A stretch of DNA of 64,000 bases. It comes from Candidatus Borrarchaeum yapensis. GTDB lineage: Archaea > Asgardarchaeota > Sifarchaeia > Borrarchaeales > Borrarchaeaceae. The notes beneath the pieces are model-generated. The model ran no database searches. It had not been told where the DNA came from and worked only from the letters and a program-made list of their open reading frames with translations. Shown here piece after piece: positions 57,049 to 64,000 of the stretch. How positions within the stretch are numbered: position 1 is the stretch's first letter; every line of letters starts with the position of its first letter. The stretch is taken from contig JAEOSF010000005.1 in the NCBI GenBank assembly GCA_016840515.1, positions 1-64,000 of the forward strand. The letters are read 5' to 3'. The position numbers and the translations under genes are program-made.

Positions 57049-58311
57049 TTAGAACGGTTTTCCAACTCTTTTTATTTCAGCGGTGCTTTCAGTAGGTTGA
57101 AGTGCTTCCACATCAATTGGGAATGTACCGTATTCCATTACCTTTCTGATAAGGTATTTGTATCTTTGCGGGGTACACGCTGGACCTACCGTGTCCAGTT
57201 TAACAGAAATGGCACCGCCACCTGGTGCTGTATCTCTTATATGCCTTCTTACGCGTTCGTCCAAGATTTCCAGCGAGGAATAATTAATGGTTTCAGCGTC
57301 TGTTCCGACAACGAAGAGTTTGTTGTTTTTCCTAGAAATGGCTTTAGCAGCAGCTAAATCGGCAATTCGTGTGTCCATTCCGTACATGAAAATAATGAAT
57401 CCACTATTATCCATATAATGCTGCCAAAATTCTTTCCAGTCGTCAACACATTCGTAGAATCGGAATACACCCCAGTTGTCATAGTTATTCTTCTTTATAA
57501 CCTTCATCGTTGAAGGCATGGCGTATTTTTCCCAGTTCGTTAGACCGATCAGTGGTACGTCACATGCAGCCGCCCACATGAAAGGTAACAGAGTTGGAGC
57601 AGTGTCCTTTACGACATCTTCGTATTGAAACTTCCCATAATCGGTTGCAATGTCTCCAAAGAAATCTAAGGCTTTCCACAAGAATTCAGGATCCTTACGT
57701 GCCCATTTAATAAGCCTTGTGAATCCCATGGTCTTGAATCCAATGTCCCAAGGGGTAATGTGGAAGTAGAATGGCGTAATCATGCCAGGTAATGTTTTGA
57801 ACATCGTCTTCAATATGCCAGCCCAATAAGGTCCTCTAGCCTCTGTACTTAGGTCGGGTACCCTTAATTTGTCAAGGTCTGCCTTGTTTTTGATTATTTC
57901 TCCATCTGGAGCTACACACGGATAACTCCATATCGGTTTAAGTAGTTTGCATCCTAGCGCTTCAGCCTCAATGTTATATACGTCGAAGTCAGCCTGCGGA
58001 AACTCATTCTTCACATTGTCTACAACCCAATATTGACCCGCTACCAGTTTCTTATAACTGTAGCACGCCTCAAGGAGTTGTATATTTGCGTGATGTGCGG
58101 CAAATGTTTCCATGAGCCCTGTAGGGCCTGGTATTCGCCATCTAGGTTCTTTATTGCTTGCAAGTCTGGCTACTGCTTCAGCTGGTGTCTCAGGATATTT
58201 GTTTATTCTAGCCGTAATGTTTGCTGCGTGTTTTTCAATACGTGCTTCAAATTCTGGCTCTGGTTTGTCTTCGAATACTTTCTCACCAAATATAGTTTCT
58301 CCAAAACCCAT
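57049..58311 (-). CDS. UroD-family corrinoid methyltransferase
   Basis: A 420-residue uroporphyrinogen-decarboxylase superfamily protein. Like MtaA/MtbA/MtoB-type methyltransferases, it lies beside a corrinoid protein and is not a heme enzyme. Segments such as HITPWDIGFKTMGFTRLIKW, FMWAAACDVPLIGLTNWEKY and GGGAISVKLDTVGPACTPQR mark the TIM barrel. It is longer than canonical UroD, with an N-terminal extension (EARIEKHAANITARINKYPE). It would demethylate the donor and methylate cobalt. It starts 15 bases after the corrinoid gene behind GGAGGT. Substrate unknown. Confidence 0.82.
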   Translation of the reverse strand: MGFGETIFGEKVFEDKPEPEFEARIEKHAANITARINKYPETPAEAVARLASNKEPRWRIPGPTGLMETFAAHHANIQLLEACYSYKKLVAGQYWVVDNVKNEFPQADFDVYNIEAEALGCKLLKPIWSYPCVAPDGEIIKNKADLDKLRVPDLSTEARGPYWAGILKTMFKTLPGMITPFYFHITPWDIGFKTMGFTRLIKWARKDPEFLWKALDFFGDIATDYGKFQYEDVVKDTAPTLLPFMWAAACDVPLIGLTNWEKYAMPSTMKVIKKNNYDNWGVFRFYECVDDWKEFWQHYMDNSGFIIFMYGMDTRIADLAAAKAISRKNNKLFVVGTDAETINYSSLEILDERVRRHIRDTAPGGGAISVKLDTVGPACTPQRYKYLIRKVMEYGTFPIDVEALQPTESTAEIKRVGKPF

Positions 58312-58326
58312 TTTTACATACCTCCT

Positions 58327-58974
58327 TTACATAGTACCTACTAGTCTCTTGCACTCAATTACTGCATCGCCTGCGTCTCTGCCGAACCCATCTGCATCGT
58401 ATTGGATTATCATATCACGATACGCTCCAGCGCCACCGAGTATGTATTTTACATCATCCCTAACTCCGGCATCTCTAAGTGCCTTTTCAATTTGTGGGAA
58501 TTCGGTATCAGCTGTTGATGTTGAATAGGCAGAGGCCCCGATTATATCTGGCTTGTTTTCTTTTACAGCAGCAACGAAAGCCTCAGGGGATACATCCTGT
58601 CCCAGGTCAACGACTTTAAATCCAGCGCCTCTCAGAAATGCTGCGACAAGATTTTTTCCAATATCATGGACATCTCCTCGCACAACTCCAAGAACTATTG
58701 TCCCAAGGTATTTGGCACCTGCTTTTTCCAAATCAGGGAGTACTACAGCCATGGCTTTTTTCGCTGCTTCAGCACACATGATTAGGTCCGCAATAAAGTA
58801 TTCTCTTTTCTCAAGTTTGTCCCCTGCAGCAGTCAAAGCAGTTTTCATCGCGTTTAAAACATCTAACGGTGAAGCTCCTGCACTAACTGCAGCTTTTGCT
58901 AATGCTCCCGCTTCGTCGTCTTCTCCTTCTATAATCGCACCCTCAAGTCGGGTGAGCTCTACTTTTACGGTCAT
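58327..58974 (-). CDS. Corrinoid carrier protein (MtbC/MttC/MtoC type)
   Basis: A 215-residue two-domain corrinoid protein: a helical cap (about 1-90), then the B12 Rossmann domain with LGVVRGDVHDIGKNLVAAF (lower-ligand histidine in DVHDIG), IIGASAYSTSTAD and YILGGAGAYRD. It shuttles the methyl group on cobalt between the UroD-type and MtrH-type enzymes. It is first in the operon with the UroD gene; GGAGAGAT precedes ATG 58974. Compared with the 49612 gene it lacks any C-terminal extension. Confidence 0.93.
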   Translation of the reverse strand: MTVKVELTRLEGAIIEGEDDEAGALAKAAVSAGASPLDVLNAMKTALTAAGDKLEKREYFIADLIMCAEAAKKAMAVVLPDLEKAGAKYLGTIVLGVVRGDVHDIGKNLVAAFLRGAGFKVVDLGQDVSPEAFVAAVKENKPDIIGASAYSTSTADTEFPQIEKALRDAGVRDDVKYILGGAGAYRDMIIQYDADGFGRDAGDAVIECKRLVGTM

Positions 58975-59384
58975 TTATCTATCTCTCCTTGTTTTGATCC
59001 ATTCTCCTTAATTTTTTTTGGTGGACTTCTTGTTAAAGAAGCCCATTTCGTATAATAAGCTATAATATTCATCATTCTAGTATAAATAGTTTATTAGAAA
59101 TTAACAACTTTTTATTATTTAAAATATATTTTACTATAACAAAGGAATAGAGATTCTCTAATTTCAAACGAAGACAGACTGAACGCTAATTTAAATCAAA
59201 ATAGTCTCATTTCCGAAAATGAATCCAATAATATATCTCTTGAAATCGCGCTCGAGATTGGGAAACATCTACCAGAGAAAAATTATATATAGATAGAAGT
59301 TCCTACTAAAAAATTATAAATCAAGTAATATTTTTTTAAAATACTAGAAATACGCTCAAATAAATGAGTCACGAGGTGCTAGAC
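58975..59384. promoter_or_regulatory. Divergent promoter gap between corrinoid and MtrH-like genes
   Basis: A 410-base A+T-rich gap with genes leaving in both directions. TATA-like ATTATAAATC near 59313-59322 could serve the MtrH gene. A frame near 59160-59293 reads ISLEIALEIGKHLPEKNYI before a stop but has no start codon and looks like a relic. Shared regulation of both operons by the corrinoid-winged-helix protein is possible but I see no operator that proves it. Confidence 0.35.
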
Positions 59385-60311
59385 GTGTTTAAATTCGAAA
59401 CAGAACAGAAAATCTTTCGTATAGGAAATGTTGAGGTAGGAGGACAGCCGGGAGAGTTACCAACAGTATTAATTGGCACTATATTCTATCAGGGTGACAA
59501 AATAGTCGAAGATGAAAAAACAGGAAAAATCGACCGAGAGAAGGCAGAAGAATATATCGAAAAACAATCAGAGTTGTCGGAAAAAACTGGCAATCCTTGT
59601 ATGATTGATGTTGTAGGTTTAAGTCCTGACGCTATGCGTAAGTATATTGACTTTGTGGCTAGTCTCACAGATGTACCAATATTGGTAGATAGTTCGTTTA
59701 TGGAGGTAAAAATTGCAGGTATCAAACACGCTGCGGAAGTGGGATTGCTAGATAGAATTGTGTATAATTCTATTTGGTATATGACACATAAAGAAGAATT
59801 AGACGCGATAAAGGAGATAGGTCTCAACTCCGCGCTAATTTTAACCTTTAATCCTTCTAATGCATGGCCTAAAGGTAGACTTAAAATGCTGCATGGAGAC
59901 GAATCAAAGAATCAAGAAAGCCTTCTAAAAATAGCTGAGGGAGCAGGAGTCGAAAATATGTTGATAGATGGGGCCACGTTTGACGTGCCTAGTGTTGGAC
60001 TAGTAGCCGAAGCCGGTACCCTAATTAAGCAAGAATTTGGCCTACCAGTAGGGGGCGCTCCATGCAACGCTGTACTAGAATGGAAACGTGTAAAAGAATT
60101 GGGAGGAAAACTAGCAAAGAGAACCTGTATGGCGAGTTCTGTAACAGTTCTTCAGAATGCAGGTGCAGATTTCATCCTCTATGGCCCAATAAAAAATGCA
60201 GAGATTATATTTCCTTCTGCGGCAATGACTGATAGTATGATAGCGTATGCAATGCGTAAACATAAAGTTAGGACAAGAACTCAAGAACATCCTCTTTACA
60301 AGATCTTTTAA
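59385..60311 (+). CDS. MtrH-family methyltransferase, copy 2
   Basis: A 308-residue MtrH-like protein: KIFRIGNVEVGGQPGELPTV, LIGTIFYQGDKIVEDEKTGK, GNPCMIDVVGLSPDAMRKYI, GLPVGGAPCNAVLEW and FILYGPIKNAEIIFPSAAMT. It is predicted to move methyl from the corrinoid protein to tetrahydromethanopterin (or another pterin). GTG at 59385 is six bases after GAGGTG, giving the same N-terminus as its two paralogues; ATG 59364 is therefore rejected. The next MtrH gene follows 110 bases later. Confidence 0.9.
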   Translation: MFKFETEQKIFRIGNVEVGGQPGELPTVLIGTIFYQGDKIVEDEKTGKIDREKAEEYIEKQSELSEKTGNPCMIDVVGLSPDAMRKYIDFVASLTDVPILVDSSFMEVKIAGIKHAAEVGLLDRIVYNSIWYMTHKEELDAIKEIGLNSALILTFNPSNAWPKGRLKMLHGDESKNQESLLKIAEGAGVENMLIDGATFDVPSVGLVAEAGTLIKQEFGLPVGGAPCNAVLEWKRVKELGGKLAKRTCMASSVTVLQNAGADFILYGPIKNAEIIFPSAAMTDSMIAYAMRKHKVRTRTQEHPLYKIF

Positions 60312-60421
60312 GATTAAACTAAGATCAATCTAATCCCATATTCATATTTATGATGCATTGAGGGGAATAAATAACATTTATTATTCTTAATGTAAACAGT
60401 TCTTTTTTCAGGTGCGAAAAA

Positions 60422-61339
60422 TTGTTTAAATTTGGAAATGAACAGAAAATTTTTCGTGTAGGGAACGTCGAAGTAGGAGGACAGCCTGGAGAGTTGCCTA
60501 CCGTTTTAATTGGCACTATATTCTATCAGGATGACAAAATTGTTGAAAACGAGAAAACTGGAGAATTTAACAAACAAAAAGCAGAAGAATTTATTGCAAA
60601 ACAATCTGAGCTATCAGAAGATACTGGCAATCCTTGTATGATTGATGTTGTAGGTTTAAGTCCCGAAGCCATGTGTAGATATATTAACTTTGTCGCCAAT
60701 CTTACAGATGTACCAATATTGGTTTATAGCCCGAGCAGAGATGTAAAAATCTCAGCCGTCCAGTATTGTGCAGAAGTGGGAATAAGTAACAGAATCATTT
60801 ATAACCATATTGCCTATTTTACTAACGAAGAAGAATTGACATCGATAAGAGCGGCTGAGATAAAATCTGCTGTAATCTTGGCTTTTAATCTCTCAAATCC
60901 TAGGTCAGTAGGACGAATTGAACTACTCAAAGGAACTTCAAATCAGGAAAGCCTTTTAAAACTCGCTGAACGATCGGGGGTTGAAAATATCCTTGTAGGT
61001 GGAGCACCTTGCGACATACCAGGTGTTGGTTTAGCAGCAAAGGCAATCAGTTTAATTAAAGAAGAATTTGGATTACCGGCTGGAGGATCACCTTATAGAC
61101 AACTTCAACAATGGACACGACTAAATGAGTACGGAGTCGATGCAAAGAAAACATGTATGGCAAGTTGCATGACGATTCTACAAAGCGTAGGCGCTGATTT
61201 CCTCTTTTATGGTCCAATAAAAAATGCAAAAATAACATTCCCTTCTGTAGCAATGACTGATGCACTGATTGCTTATGCAATGAGAGAAGAAGGAATAAGA
61301 ACCAAAACTAAGAACCATCCTCTTTACAAAATATTCTGA
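60422..61339 (+). CDS. MtrH-family methyltransferase, copy 3
   Basis: A 305-residue paralogue of copy 2 with the same NEQKIFRVGNVEVGGQPGEL start, GNPCMIDVVGLSPEAMCRYI and FLFYGPIKNAKITFPSVAMT. Differences cluster in the middle (VLVYSPSRDVKISAVQYC) where donor or corrinoid contacts may vary. TTG at 60422 follows AGGTG. It is cotranscribed with the downstream RACo gene (29-base gap). Tandem copies suggest different corrinoid partners or subunits of one enzyme. Confidence 0.9.
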   Translation: MFKFGNEQKIFRVGNVEVGGQPGELPTVLIGTIFYQDDKIVENEKTGEFNKQKAEEFIAKQSELSEDTGNPCMIDVVGLSPEAMCRYINFVANLTDVPILVYSPSRDVKISAVQYCAEVGISNRIIYNHIAYFTNEEELTSIRAAEIKSAVILAFNLSNPRSVGRIELLKGTSNQESLLKLAERSGVENILVGGAPCDIPGVGLAAKAISLIKEEFGLPAGGSPYRQLQQWTRLNEYGVDAKKTCMASCMTILQSVGADFLFYGPIKNAKITFPSVAMTDALIAYAMREEGIRTKTKNHPLYKIF

Positions 61340-61368
61340 ACTATAGTAGTTAATCGGAGCTTTATACT

Positions 61369-63219
61369 ATGAATCAAATTGAAATAACATTTCAACCTGA
61401 CGGAAAACGAGTCGCTATCAATGCCGGCGAAACATTAATGGACGGTGCAAAGAAGGGAGGCATAGATATTCAAGCAATATGCGGAGGAACTGCTATTTGC
61501 GGCAAATGTAAAGTTATAATCAATCCTAAACAAAATTTAATAAACCCAATTACTGATGATGAAAAAAGACTTCTTACAACGTTAGAAATTCAGAAAGGTT
61601 ACCGATTGGCATGCTCTGTAATTCCAAGAGAAAGTATTAGCGTGGAAATACCAATCACAAGCCGAACTGGAAAACAGAGGCTTCAAGTTGAAGGTATTGA
61701 TGTTCCAGTGGAATTTGAGCCTTTGATCCAGAAATTTGGACTTCAAATAACCCCGCCTTCTCTCCATGATCTTAGATCTGATGGAGAGCGAATTTTGGAT
61801 GAAATTTGTAAGGTTCTTAATATTGAAGTTTCAATTGATCATAACATTCTTCCTCGAATTCCGCGAATTTTACGGAAAGGAAATTGGGTAGTGACTGTAA
61901 CAATTTGGAATAATCAAAAAATTATTGAAATAGAGCCTGGTATGACATTCGAGAATAACTACGGCATTGCTTTGGATATTGGAACAACAAAAATTGCGGC
62001 TTATTTAGTCAATCTTTATGATGGCAGCTTAGTAGCAAGTGATTCAATGATGAATCCACAAATTCCATATGGAGAAGATGTTATTTCAAGAATCACTCTG
62101 ACGGAAAAATCTAACTTGCTTTCTGACCTTGTTGTTGGTGGGATAAATCAACTTATTGAATCGATCTGCGAAAAAGCAGATGTTAAACTAAATTGGATAT
62201 ATGAGATAAGTATTGTTGGGAATACCGCTATGCATCATATATTTTTGAGGATTCCTTCTGAATATTTAGCAGTATCGCCATACGTTCCTGTGATTAGAAC
62301 GCCATTAAATATTAAGGCTGAAAGGTTAGGGCTTAATATATTTCCTTTAGGAAATGTTTATGTCTTTCCTATAATTGCAGGCTTTGTGGGGGGCGATAAA
62401 GTCGCAGAAATATTAGCTACAGGAATATATAAATCTGAAGAGATTTGTTTAACGTTAGATATAGGTACTAACACAGAAATCGCTCTAGGAAACAAGGATG
62501 ATATTCTTACATGTTCTTGTGCGTCAGGACCTGCTTTTGAGGGAGCTTATATCAAGCACGGAATGCGTGCAGCAACTGGAGCAATTGAACGTATTAAGAT
62601 CGATTCTAGTAGTTTTGAAGTTATATATTCAACGATTGAGGATGAGAAACCGAGGGGAATTTGTGGCTCAGCAATCATTGATATGCTTTCAGAGATGTTT
62701 AAGACTGAACTAATAGATCATAGAGGGCGAATTAACACTTCTCTCCCAACACCAAGAATTGTCAATACAGAAGATGGAGCAAATTTCGTAATTGCATGGC
62801 AAGAGGAAACAGTACTAGAAGAAGACCTCGTCATCAGGCAAGAAGATATCAAACAATTACAACTAGCTAAGGCTGCGATGCATACTGGGGCTGCAATTTT
62901 ATTGAAAAATAAAGGTATTAAGAAAGAAGATATTACCAAAGTTTTCATTGCTGGTGCTTTTGGAAGTTATGTTGATCCTGAGGCAGCAGTCACGATCGGG
63001 ATGATTCCTGATGTTCCTATAGAAAAAATCAAGTCAGTAGGTAATGCCGCTGGAACTGGTGCAAGATTAGCACTCTTATCTAGGAAGTCTAGAGCGACTG
63101 CAGAAGAGATTGCCCGTAAAATCCGTTATTTAGAACTTGTACTTGATCCTGATTTCACAAGAGAGTACGCTAAATCTATGTATATTCCCCATAAAGACAG
63201 GATATCTCCTAAAAACTAA
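61369..63219 (+). CDS. Corrinoid-activating ferredoxin-ASKHA protein (RACo/RamA type), copy 2
   Basis: A 616-residue RACo-like protein. [2Fe-2S] ligands are Cys38, Cys44, Cys47 and Cys82 (ICGGTAICGKC, YRLAC). ASKHA motifs are YGIALDIGTTKIAAYLVNL, LTLDIGTNTEIALGN, GPAFEGAYIKHGMRAATGAI, GICGSAIIDMLSEMF and FIAGAFGSYVDPEA. It reduces oxidised corrinoid with ATP. It belongs to the MtrH-MtrH-RACo-UroD run at the right edge. Confidence 0.93.
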   Translation: MNQIEITFQPDGKRVAINAGETLMDGAKKGGIDIQAICGGTAICGKCKVIINPKQNLINPITDDEKRLLTTLEIQKGYRLACSVIPRESISVEIPITSRTGKQRLQVEGIDVPVEFEPLIQKFGLQITPPSLHDLRSDGERILDEICKVLNIEVSIDHNILPRIPRILRKGNWVVTVTIWNNQKIIEIEPGMTFENNYGIALDIGTTKIAAYLVNLYDGSLVASDSMMNPQIPYGEDVISRITLTEKSNLLSDLVVGGINQLIESICEKADVKLNWIYEISIVGNTAMHHIFLRIPSEYLAVSPYVPVIRTPLNIKAERLGLNIFPLGNVYVFPIIAGFVGGDKVAEILATGIYKSEEICLTLDIGTNTEIALGNKDDILTCSCASGPAFEGAYIKHGMRAATGAIERIKIDSSSFEVIYSTIEDEKPRGICGSAIIDMLSEMFKTELIDHRGRINTSLPTPRIVNTEDGANFVIAWQEETVLEEDLVIRQEDIKQLQLAKAAMHTGAAILLKNKGIKKEDITKVFIAGAFGSYVDPEAAVTIGMIPDVPIEKIKSVGNAAGTGARLALLSRKSRATAEEIARKIRYLELVLDPDFTREYAKSMYIPHKDRISPKN

Positions 63220-63259
63220 AAATATGATGTTTATTAAAAGAATCAGATAGGTGAACTGC

Positions 63260-64000
63260 TTGTCAAGAAAAAGAAAAAATGAACAAAATGATGTGAAAGG
63301 AACGAGTTTACTACCAAAGAAACGATGTTCCCTGGCACTCTCATTAAGGGAGCCAGATCGTGTTCCAATCGCCAATTATGGCTTAGAATTTGCGGCAATT
63401 GATGCAGGATTCAAGATTGGAGAGGTTGCAGTTAGCTCACAGAAAATAGTGCAATCTACTATTCAATTTTTAACAAAATATGAGTTTGATCAACAACTAA
63501 ATCTTAGTATAGACCCGTTTAACATAGAGGCTGAGGGAATGGGCTCCAAAGTAAAATTTCCTGAAAATTCAATGCCTGTTATTACAGATTATGCAGTAAA
63601 AGATTACAAAGATATCAATTCTCTTCAGGTTCCTGATCCCCAAAAAGCAGCAAGAATGCCTGTAATACTTGGAGCACATGAACTCTTCCTAGAGAATTAT
63701 GGAGATAAATACAGTGTTGCTGGATTATTTACATCGCCTTTTAGTTTGGCAATAGCTCTGAGAGGTTATACAAATCTGATAAAAGATATGAAGACAAAAC
63801 CTGATTATGTTCATAAACTACTTGAAGTAGCAACAGAAACCGTACTCGAATACGGTAAGGCATTTAAGGATATAGAACTACCCGCTGCTACTATTTTGGA
63901 GCAATTTGCTTCACCACCTAATTTATCCACAAAACAATATGATGAATTTGTCTTGCCATACGTTTCTCGGGTTATACAAGGCCTAAAGCCAATGAATATT
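63260..64000 (+). CDS. UroD-family corrinoid methyltransferase (partial)
   Basis: The first 247 codons of a UroD/MtaA-superfamily protein, cut by the window end. REPDRVPIANYGLEFAAIDA (the usual PDRVP start), NLSIDPFNIEAEGMGSKVKF, VPDPQKAARMPVILGAHELF and SVAGLFTSPFSLAIALRG are typical. TTG at 63260 follows AGGTGA. It is 41 bases after the RACo gene and probably cotranscribed. It is distinct from the 57049 enzyme, so the cluster may use more than one methyl donor. Confidence 0.85.
   Translation, partial: MSRKRKNEQNDVKGTSLLPKKRCSLALSLREPDRVPIANYGLEFAAIDAGFKIGEVAVSSQKIVQSTIQFLTKYEFDQQLNLSIDPFNIEAEGMGSKVKFPENSMPVITDYAVKDYKDINSLQVPDPQKAARMPVILGAHELFLENYGDKYSVAGLFTSPFSLAIALRGYTNLIKDMKTKPDYVHKLLEVATETVLEYGKAFKDIELPAATILEQFASPPNLSTKQYDEFVLPYVSRVIQGLKPMNI

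Noticed and set aside
59160..59293. Peptide-like run ISLEIALEIGKHLPEKNYI in the divergent gap
   Set aside because: There is no start codon between the upstream stop and this run and no ribosome site.

Overview
The window is A+T-rich archaeal DNA, probably from an uncultivated lineage of the Bathyarchaeia or a similar deep-branching group. Archaeal markers are V/A-type ATPase subunits K, C and I, a group II (thermosome-like) chaperonin, F420-dependent methylene-H4MPT dehydrogenase (mtd), MtrH-family methyltransferases and TATA-box promoters. Many starts are TTG or GTG behind good Shine-Dalgarno sites. The sequence does not fix the phylum; the lineage is an inference from gene content.

Layout. 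0-12.5 kb is energy conversion: the start of a NuoD/FpoD gene, an AtpZ-like protein, V-ATPase K-C-I, and a Nuo/Fpo-like membrane module (N, M, L, K and a split J) with a detached NuoC. Two short IS200/IS605-like elements lie between these genes. Each has both terminal hairpins and its own TATA box but no tnpA or tnpB. 12.5-22.8 kb holds a small phosphatase, two very large paralogous multi-PAS hybrid histidine kinases with near-identical promoters, a class III aminotransferase and TrmO. 22.9-32 kb is a probable metal-response region: a PadR regulator with a Cys-rich tail, CopA, a YHS protein and a YHS-glucan phosphorylase fusion. Two DNA methyltransferases interrupt it. 32-35.4 kb has tRNA-Cys, two DUF364-type proteins and cysS. 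35.4-41.9 kb is a defence island: McrB, McrC, a Mig-type T/G glycosylase, a C5-cytosine methyltransferase and a PUA/EVE-like protein, resembling LlaJI-type restriction-modification plus a mismatch-repair guard.

42-64 kb is dominated by C1 and corrinoid chemistry. It has three MtrH-like methyltransferases, two UroD-family methyltransferases, one corrinoid carrier protein, a second corrinoid protein fused to a winged-helix DNA-binding domain, two ferredoxin-ASKHA corrinoid reactivators (RACo/RamA type), a MetH-activation-domain protein, a DUF1638 protein and mtd. The set matches the Mto-type demethylation logic: UroD-type methyltransferase, then corrinoid protein, then MtrH-type methyltransferase, then tetrahydropterin, with the reactivator rescuing Co(II). 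Methyl groups from an unknown donor (methoxylated aromatics are one possibility) could then be oxidised through Mtd, and electrons could reach the Nuo/Fpo-like complex. An MFS transporter in this region is a pseudogene. Fructose-bisphosphate aldolase, thioredoxin reductase, a CBS protein and a divergent chaperonin fill the gaps.

The most unusual items are the tnpB-less IS605-like elements with internal promoters, the corrinoid-winged-helix fusion, the C5-methyltransferase/Mig/McrBC/EVE island, and the YHS/PadR metal region with a shared operator.
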